DNA of 64,000 bases from Chromobacterium vaccinii (GTDB lineage: Bacteria; Pseudomonadota; Gammaproteobacteria; Burkholderiales; Chromobacteriaceae). Shown piece by piece: positions 8,796 through 18,925 of this stretch. The position numbers and the translations under genes were made by a program. Position 1 is the stretch's first letter. Every line of letters begins with the position of its first letter. The DNA is taken from assembly GCF_000971335.1 (NCBI RefSeq), contig NZ_JZJL01000008.1, positions 62,001-126,000 on the forward strand. The letters run 5' to 3'. The notes beneath the pieces are model-generated. The model saw nothing but the letters and a program-made list of their open reading frames with translations, was not told the origin of the DNA and made no database searches.

Positions 8796-9155
8796 TTATT
8801 TTTGACCCAGAGTGAAGTCAGGTTCCTTGGCTTGTTTAGCCGCTGCGGCAACGGCAGCAACCGTGCCCCTCACCGCATAGAATTGTCCTGAGCTGGGGCT
8901 AGCCGTAGCGTAGCCCTGAATGCCATCCAAGGCGTTGCGGGTCACATTCGCTGCGTAAACTAAGCCAGGGGCGCTGTTGAAGTTCCAGAACACCATGCCT
9001 TCATTCTGTATCCAGCGGCCGCCTCCAGACGAGTAGGTCCAAGAACCGTCTGCATTAAAGGTCCAAACCGTGGAGCTGTTGTGAACCGGGCTGCCTGTAT
9101 TGCCCCAGTCGACATAGCCAGTCCAAGTACCAACAATACTCGTTGCGGATGACAT
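8796..9155 (-). CDS. Small beta-rich protein of unknown function
   Basis: The protein has 119 residues. The start chosen is the ATG at 9155, because AAGGAGAA stands just upstream; the open frame continues further but without an RBS. The body looks like an all-beta barrel or sandwich: it begins SIVGTWTGYVDWG, then STVWTFNADGSWTY and GRWIQNEGMVFWNF. The GTWTG start with alternating aromatic strands is reminiscent of avidin or lipocalin-like folds, but no binding motif is recognised. No signal peptide is visible. It is an isolated gene in a gene-poor patch, so possibly acquired. Function unknown. Confidence 0.65.
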   Translation of the reverse strand: MSSATSIVGTWTGYVDWGNTGSPVHNSSTVWTFNADGSWTYSSGGGRWIQNEGMVFWNFNSAPGLVYAANVTRNALDGIQGYATASPSSGQFYAVRGTVAAVAAAAKQAKEPDFTLGQK

Positions 9156-9827
9156 ATAAGTTCTCCTTGAAACGGATATCATGGTTGAGCACTGACGAAT
9201 CCAGTGCATTGCGCAAAGCCGTAGCGGGCGGACATGCAAGGATACGCGCACTACGGCAGAAAACCGCCGGAAACCAGCGGAATCAGAAGCTGGAGGTAGC
9301 CCGCAAAATCATGAGGAAGCTTTTCGTCGAGAGGCTGATAAACCATTTGGCGTGGCTATTCCCAGAGACTCGCTGGAGAATCCATGCACTGAACGACCGG
9401 GACGCGATGAAGGCAAGATCGCAAAAATCCGCAGCAAGCCTGAAATATTCTATGCATGTGGCCACATGCCAAGTCGATCGGCGCGGGCCGTGCGGCAGAC
9501 AGGCGCCATCGCATGGTTTATCGGATGGACAGCTATGCTCTATCTCGCATTGAAAATGATTGTGGGATGCGGGGTAGGCTAAGAGTTGGGTATTAAAATG
9601 TCAAATGAATTATTTGGGGGTGTGCGTAGCTGGCGTCATTGACGTGATTCTCCAATGGGGCTGGAGGGGCTGGCCGTTGGGCGGCCATGCCCGCATCTGG
9701 TGCAATGTGGATTTAGACCCGCTGACAAAACTCCTGATCCTGCGTCGCGCCTCCTTGTCGTATGACTGGTACTGCCTGCGCCGGCGCGCCTTGGCTCAGG
9801 CGCGAAACGGAATGTTGTAGGCCGCTC
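9156..9827. other. 672-base stretch without a supportable gene
   Basis: The composition is less GC-rich than the flanks. Short open frames exist on the plus strand (for example 9352-9582 and 9605-9820), but they lack good ribosome binding sites, recognisable motifs and the third-position GC bias of neighbouring genes. No tRNA, terminator or repeat array was seen. It may be decayed mobile DNA together with the leader of the beta-rich gene. Confidence 0.4.
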
Positions 9828-10508
<681 letters not shown>

Positions 10509-10522
10509 TTACCTTTGCCGCC

Positions 10523-11731
10523 ATGCAAGTTCAACGCCTAGAACCCTATTTCGGCTTCGCCCGCTTCATCTCGCGCCGCATGAGCTGCCTGCGCGTGCTG
10601 CAGGTGTCGGGCAGCCTGACCTTCACCACGCTGCTGGCGCTGGTGCCGCTGTTCACCATCGCGCTGTCGGTGATTTCGGCGTTTCCGGTGTTTTCCGACT
10701 ACAGCACCCGCTTCAAGATCATGCTGCTGTCGACGCTGGTGCCGGAATTCGCCGGCAAGGTGATCACCGTCTACATGCGCCAGTTCGCCGACAACGCGGA
10801 AAAGCTCACCGCCGCCGGCATCGTGATGCTGGGCGTCACCGCGCTGATGCTGATGTCCACCATCGAACGCACCTTCAACGCGATCTGGGGCGTGCGCCGT
10901 GGCCGGCCGTGGCTGCAGCAGAGCATGGTGTACTGGACGGTGCTGACGCTGGGGCCGCTGGTGCTGGGCGGCAGCCTGCTGTCCTGGCGTTGGCTGTTCC
11001 GCGTCACCCGTTTCGAGAGAAACCTGCCGCTGCTGGCGGGGCTGGTGGAAACCGGCGGCACTATCGTGCTGACGGCGCTGGTGCTGGCGCTGCTATACCG
11101 CATCGTGCCCAACCGCTTCGTGCCCTTCCGCCACGCGGTGTGGGGCGCGCTGGTCACCGCGGTGCTGCTGGAGCTCACCAAGATGGGCTTCGGCTTCTAC
11201 ATCGGCCAGGTGGCCAGCTACCAGCTGGTGTACGGAGCTTTCGCCAGCATTCCGATCTTCCTGCTGTGGGTGTATTGCCTGTGGCTGGTGGTGCTGGCCG
11301 GCGCGGTGTTCACCTCGGCGCTGTCCTATTGGGAAGGCGGCGCGTGGCGCCGCCGCAACGAGCCGCACCGCCGCTTCCAGGACGCGCTGGAACTGTTGCT
11401 GCTGCTGGATGCCGCCCATGAGCGCGGCGAGGCGATGACGCCGCGCCAGCTGCGGGAGCAGGTGAAGGTGGGGTATGACGAACTGGGCCTGGTGCTGGAC
11501 CGGCTGGCGCTGCGCGGCTATGTGCAAAAGGGCCACGGCGACGCCTGGGTGCTGATGCGGCGCGCGTCGGCCATCAATCTGTCGGACCTGTTCCAGCTCT
11601 TCGTCTACCGTCGCGACGCCAGCGGCGGCGACGCGCTGGATCAGACTCTGGCCGAGCTGCTGGGGCCGCTGACCGACCAGCTTCAGGCGGTGACCGTGGC
11701 CGACTTGGCGCGGCGGGTCGGCCGGAAATAA
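10523..11731 (+). CDS. YihY/BrkB-family inner membrane protein with C-terminal winged-helix-like tail
   Basis: The protein has 402 residues from the ATG at 10523 (MQVQRLEPYFGFARF). Six membrane helices lie in residues about 30-275, with family features VSGSLTFTTLLALVPLF and ASIPIFLLWVYCLWLVVLAGA. A cytoplasmic extension of about 120 residues follows, beginning near EPHRRFQDALELLLLL, with a winged-helix look (TPRQLREQVKVGYDELGLVLDRL). The family was once called ribonuclease BN, but that activity belongs elsewhere, and its real role is unsettled. The 3' end overlaps the convergent DUF3025 gene by 49 bases. Confidence 0.87.
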   Translation: MQVQRLEPYFGFARFISRRMSCLRVLQVSGSLTFTTLLALVPLFTIALSVISAFPVFSDYSTRFKIMLLSTLVPEFAGKVITVYMRQFADNAEKLTAAGIVMLGVTALMLMSTIERTFNAIWGVRRGRPWLQQSMVYWTVLTLGPLVLGGSLLSWRWLFRVTRFERNLPLLAGLVETGGTIVLTALVLALLYRIVPNRFVPFRHAVWGALVTAVLLELTKMGFGFYIGQVASYQLVYGAFASIPIFLLWVYCLWLVVLAGAVFTSALSYWEGGAWRRRNEPHRRFQDALELLLLLDAAHERGEAMTPRQLREQVKVGYDELGLVLDRLALRGYVQKGHGDAWVLMRRASAINLSDLFQLFVYRRDASGGDALDQTLAELLGPLTDQLQAVTVADLARRVGRK

Positions 11732-12519
11732 TCGGCATTGTCGTAGAAGGCCGGGTTTTCGTTGTCCGGCCACCAGCCCGGGATGCCCAGAAGCGGCAAC
11801 GGGCACAGCGCGCGCGGGCTGGCGAGAAAGCCGTCGTCGTCCAGCCGCGCGGCCAGTTCCGCGTCCAGCCTGTCCGCCTGTTCTTCGGCGAGCAGCTCGA
11901 AAAAGCCTGCCTCCACTTCCATGATCAGCGCCTTGCCGCACCAGCCCAAGTGCGGCGTCAGCCCGGTTTCCATCAGCGCGTGGCCCAGCGTGTGGGCGGC
12001 GATGCGCCGCCCCCAGTCGTCGCGGCGTTCGATGAACAGCTCGCGCCAGCGCATATCGTCCAGCAATTGGCCCAGTCGCGGATCGGCGACTGCCACGATG
12101 ACTCCGCATTCGTCGAGCAGGGTGGCGGCGTCGCGCAGCGGGCCGCGCTTCGCCTCGCCGCGCGCGATCGCGCGGACGTGGCGGCGGTTCAGCGCCGCCT
12201 TGGCGCGCGGCCAGGCCAGCCAGGCCAGCGCGTTGAACCAGTCGTGCCAGTTTCGCGCGCGGCTGGGGACTTCGCCGGTCGCTCCGATATGCATCTCGTA
12301 ATAGGCGTCCGGCTCCAGTTCGCAGACGAAGCGCAGGCCGGCCGGCAGCGGCGCGCCGGCGGCGCGGGCGCGGTCCCGCAGCGCATCGTAGCCAGCCTGG
12401 TCGGGCCAGTCGGCTAACGGAGGGACGAAGCGCCGCGCCGGGCAGTACAGCGGATGGGACAGGTAATCGGTATGCCAGCGGTTCACGGTCAAGCGGGGAT
12501 GAGCGGTTGAAGCCGGCAT
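11683..12519 (-). CDS. DUF3025 protein
   Basis: The protein has 278 residues. The start chosen is the ATG at 12519, one base after the stop of the upstream diguanylate cyclase gene, so the two are probably co-transcribed. Conserved-looking pieces are HIGATGEVPSRARNWHDWFNALAWLAWPRAK and, near the C-terminus, PLPLLGIPGWWPDNENPAFYDN. These are typical of DUF3025, a cytoplasmic family of unknown function common in beta- and gammaproteobacteria. No signal peptide or membrane helix is seen. The gene reads 49 bases into the 3' end of yihY on the other strand. Confidence 0.8.
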   Translation of the reverse strand: MPASTAHPRLTVNRWHTDYLSHPLYCPARRFVPPLADWPDQAGYDALRDRARAAGAPLPAGLRFVCELEPDAYYEMHIGATGEVPSRARNWHDWFNALAWLAWPRAKAALNRRHVRAIARGEAKRGPLRDAATLLDECGVIVAVADPRLGQLLDDMRWRELFIERRDDWGRRIAAHTLGHALMETGLTPHLGWCGKALIMEVEAGFFELLAEEQADRLDAELAARLDDDGFLASPRALCPLPLLGIPGWWPDNENPAFYDNADYFRPTRRAKSATVTA

Positions 12520-12520
12520 T

Positions 12521-14497
12521 CTAGCCCGAATGGGCGGGCGCCGCGCCGCTGACGCGGTTGCGGCCGTCGCGTTTGGCCTGGTACAGCTGCTTGTCGGCGC
12601 GGCCCAGCACTTCGTCGATGTCGGTCTCATCGGCGCGGCGCTCGGCGACGCCGATGCTGACGGTGTAGCCCAGCGTGCCGGTGGCGGTAGCCAGCCTGGC
12701 GGAGGAGGTGAGGCCGCGCAGGCGCTCCGCCACCTGGCGCGCGTCGTCGAGGCTGGTGTCCGGCAGCACCGCGGCGAACTCTTCGCCGCCCAGGCGGCCG
12801 CACAGGTCGCTGGCGCGCAGCACTTCGCGGCAGACCTGGGAGAAATGGCGTATCACTTCGTCGCCGATGGCGTGGCCATAGTGGTCGTTGATGTCCTTGA
12901 AGCGGTCCAGGTCCATCATCAGCACGCTCATCCGGCCGCCGTGCCGGCGGCTGCGCTCGATCTCGCGGTCGGCCAGCTCGATGAACTGGCGGCGGTTGTT
13001 CAGCTCGGTCAATCCGTCCTGGGTGGCCAGCCGGTACAGCTGTTTTTCGTGGCCGTCGCGCTGCAGCGCGATGGCGATGATGCGGGTGATGCGCTGGGCC
13101 AGCGCCAATTCTTCCTGGGACGGGCTGCGCGGCTCGCGGTAGTAGGTGGCCAGCGTGCCCAGCAACTGGCGGTCGCTGGAGAAAATGGGCATCGACCAGC
13201 AGGCGCGCAGGCCGAACGGCTGCACCTTGTGCAGCGCGTGCGCCCACAGCGGGCTATTCAGGATGTCGTCGACGACGATGGTGCGCTTCCAGTGGGCGGC
13301 GGTGCCGCAGGAGCCGACGCTGGGGCCGACCATCACGCGCTCGGACAGCTTGCGGTAGGCCGGCGGCAGGCTCAGGCCGGCGGCGAAGCGCAGCGACTGG
13401 CCGTTTTCTTCCAGCAGCAGCACGGCGCACATCGCGCCAGGCTGTTGCGACTCCATCATCTGGCAGATCTGTTCAAGGGTTTGCGGCAGCGGGTGGTTGC
13501 CGGCGATCATTTCCAGCACCTCGTTTTCCTCGGCCAGCAGCCGCTCGCCCTGGCGGGTGGCGGTGACGTCGCGATCCACCGACAGGATGGATTTGAGCAT
13601 GCCGGCCTTGTCGAACTCGGGGAACAGGCGGATCTCGAAGATGTGGCGCTGTTGGCCGTGCTGCAGTTCCAGCTCGAAGCGGCGCGCCTCCCAGTTGTTG
13701 ATCAGCAGCTGGCATTCCTGCTCGAAGCGGGCGCTGGCCTCGTTCGACCAGCCTTTCTCGCGCGGCGTCTTGCCCAGATGTTCTTCCAGCGGCAGTTCGG
13801 AGAAGCGGCTGACGCTGCGGTTGATGAACAGGCAGCGCAGCTCCAGATCGTAGCGGGCGATGATGTCCTCGGCGTTTTCCACCAGGGTGCGGAACTGCTG
13901 CTCGCGCTGCAGCATCGCGGCTTCGTCGTGCTTGCGCGCGGTGATCACGCGGCAGATCGCAGTCAACTGCTGCACCTTGCCGTTGCGCCAGCTGGGCTGC
14001 AAATTCATTTCCAGCCATTCCCAGTGGCCGCTGTGGTGGCGGATGCGCATTTCGTAGCCGGTTTCCGGCGTGCCCGGCGGATGCTGGAGCAGGTTGGAGA
14101 ACAGCTGGCGGTCTTCGGGATGCAGCAGCATCAGCCAGCGGGCGCAGTTCATGCCGCGGGTATGGGCGGGCAGCCCCAGCAGCCGTTGCAGGGTGTGGAC
14201 GCTGCCGCGCACGTATTGCTGCGCCAGATCGAATTCCAGCAATCCCAGGCAGGCATCCTGCAGGGTGGCGCGCGCCTTGCGCCGCTGATTCCGGCCGTGC
14301 AGCCACAGCGCGCCGCAGCACAGCGCGGCCAGCCAGCCGGTCTGGCCCAGCAGCAGCGCGCGCTGGTCGGCCGCCAGCGCGGATAGCAGCAGAGGCAGGC
14401 ACAGCAGGGCGGAAATGGCCGATTGGCGGACAAAGGTACGGGGAATCAAACTGCGCTCCACGGCGACGGCGGCGAATCGAAACGGGAATTTTGACAT
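12521..14497 (-). CDS. Membrane-anchored PAS-PAS-GAF diguanylate cyclase
   Basis: The protein has 658 residues. Two membrane helices lie near residues 25-66. They are followed by a PAS domain (about 75-190), a second PAS domain (about 195-310), a GAF domain (about 325-475, containing [18 protein letters not shown]) and a GGDEF domain (about 490-650). The active site reads GGEEF at about 570-574, and an RxxD product-inhibition site (RASD) stands five residues before it. It is therefore predicted to be an active, feedback-inhibited enzyme making cyclic di-GMP. No EAL domain is present. It heads a likely two-gene unit with the DUF3025 gene and is divergent from cysG. Signal unknown. Confidence 0.9.
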   Translation of the reverse strand: MSKFPFRFAAVAVERSLIPRTFVRQSAISALLCLPLLLSALAADQRALLLGQTGWLAALCCGALWLHGRNQRRKARATLQDACLGLLEFDLAQQYVRGSVHTLQRLLGLPAHTRGMNCARWLMLLHPEDRQLFSNLLQHPPGTPETGYEMRIRHHSGHWEWLEMNLQPSWRNGKVQQLTAICRVITARKHDEAAMLQREQQFRTLVENAEDIIARYDLELRCLFINRSVSRFSELPLEEHLGKTPREKGWSNEASARFEQECQLLINNWEARRFELELQHGQQRHIFEIRLFPEFDKAGMLKSILSVDRDVTATRQGERLLAEENEVLEMIAGNHPLPQTLEQICQMMESQQPGAMCAVLLLEENGQSLRFAAGLSLPPAYRKLSERVMVGPSVGSCGTAAHWKRTIVVDDILNSPLWAHALHKVQPFGLRACWSMPIFSSDRQLLGTLATYYREPRSPSQEELALAQRITRIIAIALQRDGHEKQLYRLATQDGLTELNNRRQFIELADREIERSRRHGGRMSVLMMDLDRFKDINDHYGHAIGDEVIRHFSQVCREVLRASDLCGRLGGEEFAAVLPDTSLDDARQVAERLRGLTSSARLATATGTLGYTVSIGVAERRADETDIDEVLGRADKQLYQAKRDGRNRVSGAAPAHSG

Positions 14498-14646
14498 CAG
14501 CGAACCCTCGGCCCCCGTATGAGTCGGCTTTGCCGCGGTTTAGCGTCGTATTTATGCAACAAATACAGTATGCTTGGACGATATTGGCGCGCCTGGCGCG
14601 CGGCGCGCGGACAAGGCGGCAATCGCCCCCTGGCATGGAGTGTGGC

Positions 14647-16059
14647 ATGGAGTTTTTCCCGATATTTCTCAAGCTGCGGGAGCAGCGCTGCCTGGTGGTG
14701 GGCGGCGGAGAGGTGGCTTTGCGCAAGACCCGGCTGCTGTTGGCGGCCGGCGCTTCGTTGCGGGTGGTCGCGCCGGAGCTGGCGCCCGAGCTGGCCGACC
14801 TGGCCGAAAGCGGCGAGCTGGAGCATGTCTCCGGGCGCTACTCGCCCGCGTTGCTGGACGGCTTGCGGCTGGTGGTGGCCGCCACCGACGACGCCGAGGT
14901 CAACCGAGCCGTGGCGGCCGACGCCGAGGCGCGAGGCATCCTGGTTAACGTGGTGGACGACGCAGAAGCGTCGCGTTACATCAGCCCGGCGATCATCGAC
15001 CGCTCGCCGCTGATGGTGGCGGTGGCCAGCGGCGGCAGCGTGCCGGTGCTGGCGCGCTCCATCCGCGCGCGGCTGGAAAGCCTGATCCCGGCCGGTTACG
15101 GCCGGCTGGCGCGCTTCGGTTCCTCGTTCCGCGACGCGGTCAAGGCGCGCTTTCCCGATGTCGACGCCCGCCGCCGCTTCTGGGAGACGGTGCTGGAAGG
15201 ACCGCTTGCCGACGCGGTGATGAATGGCGACGAGGCGGCGGCGCGGGCCGAAATGGAAGCGCGCATCGCCGCCGGCGGCGCGGACCGCGCCGGCGCGGTC
15301 TATCTGGTGGGCGCCGGTCCCGGCAATCCCGATCTGCTGACCTTCCGCGCGCTGCGGCTGATGCAGCAGGCCGACGTGGTGCTGTACGACAAGCTGGTGG
15401 CGCCGGAACTGCTGGAACTGGTGCGGCGCGACGCCGAGAGGGTCTATGTCGGCAAGGCGCGCGCCAATCACGCGCTGCCGCAGGACGACATCAATCAGCT
15501 GTTGGTGGATCTGGCGCGGCAAGGCAAGCGGGTGCTGAGGCTTAAGGGTGGCGATCCGTTCACTTTCGGCCGCGGCGGCGAGGAGATCGCCACGCTGGCC
15601 GAGCACGGCATCGCCTTCGAAGTGGTGCCCGGCATCACTTCCGCCAGCGGCGCGGCCGCCTATGCCGGCATCCCGCTGACCCACCGCGATTACGCGCAGT
15701 CGGTGACCTTCGTCACCGGCCACAAGCAGGACGGCTCCATAGACCTGGACTGGCAGGCGTTGACCCGCCCGCACCAGACTGTGGTGGTGTACATGGGCGT
15801 GTCCACCGCGGCAGAGCTGTGCCAGGCCTTCGTCGACAACGGCCGCGCGGCGGCCACGCCGGCGGCGGCGGTGGAGTGGGCCACTACCGAGCGCCAGCGC
15901 GCGGTGTGCGGCACTTTGGCCACGCTGCCGGGTCTGATGGCCTCGCACGGCATCGCGTCGCCGGCGCTGATCATCGTCGGAGAAGTGGTGGAATTGGCGG
16001 ACAAGCTGGCCTGGTACCGCCGCAGCGAGAATTCAGCTGTTACAATTCAGGAAGATTGA
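14647..16059 (+). CDS. cysG: Siroheme synthase CysG (trifunctional)
   Basis: The protein has 470 residues. The start at 14647 gives [15 protein letters not shown], with GGAG six bases upstream. The N-terminal part (about 1-215) is precorrin-2 dehydrogenase/ferrochelatase with the NAD loop [16 protein letters not shown]. The C-terminal part (about 215-465) is uroporphyrinogen-III C-methyltransferase with [32 protein letters not shown] and [22 protein letters not shown]. It converts uroporphyrinogen III to siroheme for sulfite and nitrite reductases in the cytoplasm. No sulfur assimilation genes are adjacent. It precedes the PTS genes by about 100 bases without a clear terminator. Confidence 0.95.
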   Translation: MEFFPIFLKLREQRCLVVGGGEVALRKTRLLLAAGASLRVVAPELAPELADLAESGELEHVSGRYSPALLDGLRLVVAATDDAEVNRAVAADAEARGILVNVVDDAEASRYISPAIIDRSPLMVAVASGGSVPVLARSIRARLESLIPAGYGRLARFGSSFRDAVKARFPDVDARRRFWETVLEGPLADAVMNGDEAAARAEMEARIAAGGADRAGAVYLVGAGPGNPDLLTFRALRLMQQADVVLYDKLVAPELLELVRRDAERVYVGKARANHALPQDDINQLLVDLARQGKRVLRLKGGDPFTFGRGGEEIATLAEHGIAFEVVPGITSASGAAAYAGIPLTHRDYAQSVTFVTGHKQDGSIDLDWQALTRPHQTVVVYMGVSTAAELCQAFVDNGRAAATPAAAVEWATTERQRAVCGTLATLPGLMASHGIASPALIIVGEVVELADKLAWYRRSENSAVTIQED

Positions 16060-16157
16060 TTTCGCGGATGCGCGGCGCGCCGGTTTGTCCGGCGTCGCCG
16101 CGCGGTTCAAATCAAGCGGCCGGACGGGTTCTGGCCCATCAAATCGAAGACTCGGGC

Positions 16158-16565
16158 ATGGTAGGTGTTCTGATAATTGCACATGGGGACCTGGGACGTA
16201 GCCTGGCGGATTGCGCCAAGCACATCCTGGGCCGAGAGCCGGATAATCTGGCGGTAATGGCTGTGGACAAAACCGAAGACCCGGAGCGCAAGCTGGCCGA
16301 GGCGCAGGGCCTGGTGGACGGGTTGGACGGCGGCGATGGCGTGGTGGTGCTGACCGACATGTACGGCGGCACTCCGTCCAATATCGCCAGCCGGCTGATC
16401 CGGCCGGGCCGCGTCGAGGCGGTGGCCGGCGCCAGCCTGCCGATGGTGGTGCGAGCGCTGTGCTACAGCAGCCAGCCGCTGGAAATCGTCGTCAGCAAGG
16501 CGATCACCGGCGGCCTGGAAGGCGTGCTTTATATAATCCCGGGGGAAGGTAATGCTGCGATCTGA
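16158..16565 (+). CDS. PTS EIIA component, mannose family (regulatory type)
   Basis: The protein has 135 residues. It begins MVGVLIIAHGDLG with the phosphorylatable His at position 9, then DMYGGTPSNIASRL and the C-terminal VSKAITGGLEGVLYI, all EIIA(Man) features. It would accept phosphate from HPr. No EIIB, EIIC or EIID gene is nearby, and the HPr gene overlaps its 3' end by 14 bases. This truncated EIIA-HPr-EI chain is common in Neisseria, Bordetella and relatives, where it is thought to be regulatory rather than a sugar transporter. Confidence 0.9.
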   Translation: MVGVLIIAHGDLGRSLADCAKHILGREPDNLAVMAVDKTEDPERKLAEAQGLVDGLDGGDGVVVLTDMYGGTPSNIASRLIRPGRVEAVAGASLPMVVRALCYSSQPLEIVVSKAITGGLEGVLYIIPGEGNAAI

Positions 16566-16821
16566 AGTCGAAATCATCAACAAGCTGGGCCTGCACGCGC
16601 GCGCCTCGAGCAAGTTCACCCAGCTGGCCAGCCGTTACAAAAGCGATATTTTCATTTCCCGCAACAACCGCCGCGTCAACGGCAAGAGCATCATGGGCGT
16701 GATGATGCTGGCGGCGGCCAAGGGGGCCACGATCGAGCTGGAAATCAGCGGCGATGACGAACAACAGGCGCTGGAGGCGCTGACCGCGCTGATCAACAAC
16801 CGCTTCGACGAAGCGGAGTGA
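16552..16821 (+). CDS. ptsH: Phosphocarrier protein HPr
   Basis: The protein has 89 residues. It contains KLGLHARAS with His15, the site phosphorylated by enzyme I, and NGKSIMGVM with Ser46, the site used by HPr kinase where that enzyme exists. It is a small cytoplasmic carrier linking PtsI to the EIIA encoded just upstream. Its start lies inside the EIIA gene, with GGGGGAAGG-type purines before the ATG, so translation is coupled. Length and motifs are fully typical. Confidence 0.95.
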   Translation: MLRSEVEIINKLGLHARASSKFTQLASRYKSDIFISRNNRRVNGKSIMGVMMLAAAKGATIELEISGDDEQQALEALTALINNRFDEAE

Positions 16822-16995
16822 GAGGCGAGGGGATGGGAGGCCGGATTTCCCCGGCTTTCAGGGAGCCCGCTTGAGGCTGTCGACCCGCATGCGCGGGCCG
16901 TCCGGGATGTGGGCGGCAGGCGACGGTCAGGCACCTTTCGGGCGGAGACAGCGGCAGGCACAGCACAATAACACCGGCCTGCCAGGGAGGGGGAA

Positions 16996-18732
16996 ATGAG
17001 CATCATCCTGCACGGGGTAGCGATAGGCGGCGGCATCGCCATCGGCCGGGCCCACTTGATTTCGCGCAGCATGGACGATGTTGCGCATTATCTGCTGGAA
17101 GACGATGAGATTCCCGCGGAAAAGACGCGTTTCGACGAGGCGGTGAAGGCCACCCGCAAGGAGCTGGAGATGCTGTGGGGCAGCATCCCGGAGAACGCCC
17201 CGGCGGAGCTCGGCGCCTTCCTGTCGTTGCACATCATGCTGCTGGGCGATGTGACCATCTCGCGCGAGCCGCGAGAGATCATCGAAAAGCAGCGTTGCAA
17301 CGCCGAGTGGGCGTTGAAGCTGCAGTGCGATCACCTGATCGAGCAGTTCGACGCGATCGAGGAAGACTACCTGCGCGAACGCAAGAACGACGTGCTGCAG
17401 GTGGTCGAGCGCATTTTCAAGAATCTGGACGGCGACGCGCCGCAGTTGCCGGCGCCGGAAGACCTGGTCGACGACCACATCCTGGTCGCGCACGACCTGT
17501 CGCCGGCCGATATGGTCTATTTCAAGGATTCCAACTTCGCCGCCTTCATCACTGACGTCGGCGGCGCCACCTCGCATACCGCCATCCTCGGCCGCAGCCT
17601 GGACTTGCCGTCGGTGATCGCGCTGCACCACTCGCGGGAGCTGATCCGCGAGGATGAGATGATCATCGTCGACGGCGAGCAGGGCGTGGTGATCATCAAC
17701 CCGGACGCGCTGGTGCTGACCGAATACCGCCGCCGCCAGCGCGCCTGGCGCGGCGCGCGGCGCAAGCTGTCTTCCATCCGCAAATCCAACGCGGTGACCC
17801 GCGACGGCACGGTGATCGAACTCTTGGCCAATATCGAGCGGCCGCAGGATGTGGAGGAGGTGCGCGAGTCCGGCGTGGTGGGCATCGGCCTGTTCCGCAG
17901 CGAATTCCTGTTTCTGGGGCGCGACACGCTGCCCACCGAAGACGAGCAGTTCGAGGCCTACCGCCACGTGGCGACGGCGATGAAGGGCATGCCGGTCACC
18001 ATCCGCACCATGGACCTGGGCGCGGACAAGAGCCCCAAGTGGCTGAACCACTGCCAGGCGGAGAACCCGGCGCTGGGGCTGACCGGTATCCGGCTGTGCC
18101 TGGCCGAGCCCTTGATGTTCCGCGCCCAGTTGCGCGCGCTGCTGCGCGCCTCGGTGCACGGCAAGATCCGCGTACTGTTTCCGATGCTGAACTCGCTGCC
18201 GGAGCTGAAGCAGGCGCTGGTCCAGTTCGAATACGCCAAAGAGGAACTGCGCGACGAGGGCATCGCCTACGCCGACGACGTCGAAGTGGGGGCGATGATA
18301 GAAATTCCTTCGGCGGCGCTGGTGGCCGGCAGCCTGGCCAAGCACGTCGATTTCCTGTCCATCGGCACCAACGACCTGATCCAGTACACGCTGGCCATCG
18401 ACCGCAACGACGATACCGTCAGCCATCTGTACGATCCCATCCATCCGGCGGTGCTGAAGCTGATCCTGCACACCATCAAGACCGGCATCAAGGCCAACCT
18501 GCCGGTGTCTGTTTGCGGCGAGATGGCGGGCGACGCGCGCCTGACGCGGCTGCTGCTGGGCATGGGCCTGCGCAAGTTTTCGATGCATCCGGCCAATCTG
18601 TTGTCTGTCAAGCAGCGGGTGCTGACCAGCCATCTGGACGAGATCGCGCCGATTGCGACGCGCATGCTTAGATCAGAAGACCCTGATAAAATAGCCGATC
18701 TGTTGCAAATGCTGAATGCAGAGCCGGATTGA
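16996..18732 (+). CDS. ptsI: Phosphoenolpyruvate-protein phosphotransferase (enzyme I)
   Basis: The protein has 578 residues. The active His is at position 194 in GGATSHTAILGRS. The PEP-binding barrel shows EFLFLGRDTLPTEDEQ, RTMDLGADK, the FLSIGTNDLIQYTLA block and CGEMAGDA. It takes phosphate from PEP and passes it to HPr. The start follows a strong GGGAGGGGGAA RBS, about 175 bases after ptsH. A rho-independent terminator overlaps the stop codon, so the PTS transcript ends here. Confidence 0.96.
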   Translation: MSIILHGVAIGGGIAIGRAHLISRSMDDVAHYLLEDDEIPAEKTRFDEAVKATRKELEMLWGSIPENAPAELGAFLSLHIMLLGDVTISREPREIIEKQRCNAEWALKLQCDHLIEQFDAIEEDYLRERKNDVLQVVERIFKNLDGDAPQLPAPEDLVDDHILVAHDLSPADMVYFKDSNFAAFITDVGGATSHTAILGRSLDLPSVIALHHSRELIREDEMIIVDGEQGVVIINPDALVLTEYRRRQRAWRGARRKLSSIRKSNAVTRDGTVIELLANIERPQDVEEVRESGVVGIGLFRSEFLFLGRDTLPTEDEQFEAYRHVATAMKGMPVTIRTMDLGADKSPKWLNHCQAENPALGLTGIRLCLAEPLMFRAQLRALLRASVHGKIRVLFPMLNSLPELKQALVQFEYAKEELRDEGIAYADDVEVGAMIEIPSAALVAGSLAKHVDFLSIGTNDLIQYTLAIDRNDDTVSHLYDPIHPAVLKLILHTIKTGIKANLPVSVCGEMAGDARLTRLLLGMGLRKFSMHPANLLSVKQRVLTSHLDEIAPIATRMLRSEDPDKIADLLQMLNAEPD

Positions 18733-18746
18733 TCCGGCTTTTTTTA
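18722..18746 (+). terminator. Rho-independent terminator after ptsI
   Basis: AGCCGGAT (18722-18729) pairs with ATCCGGCT (18732-18739), and a run of T follows. The TGA stop of ptsI (18730-18732) lies in the loop and stem, so coding and termination signals overlap. Confidence 0.85.
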
Positions 18747-18925
18747 ATCATGCATTTATTGGCCTCTGGAGCTGGGTTGTGCGTGCCAAATGCCGCCAAA
18801 TCCTGTGGCCAGGGGCGAACGCTTGTCCGTTTCTGCCGCCTCTCTCGGGGTGCCGGGTGTCGAGCTTCTTGCTGCGAGCAGGGGGATCGTATTCATCGCT
18901 TTTGTTTAGGGTTGTCGCCGTATTC

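Noticed and set aside
8566-8805. 79-codon plus-strand frame
   Set aside because: It runs through a strong hairpin, lacks a convincing RBS and known domain, and overlaps the 3' end of the better-supported minus-strand gene.
10523-11731. Annotation of the YihY/BrkB protein as ribonuclease BN
   Set aside because: That name came from a misassignment; the real enzyme is the zinc-dependent RNase Z-like protein. This is a membrane protein of unsettled function.
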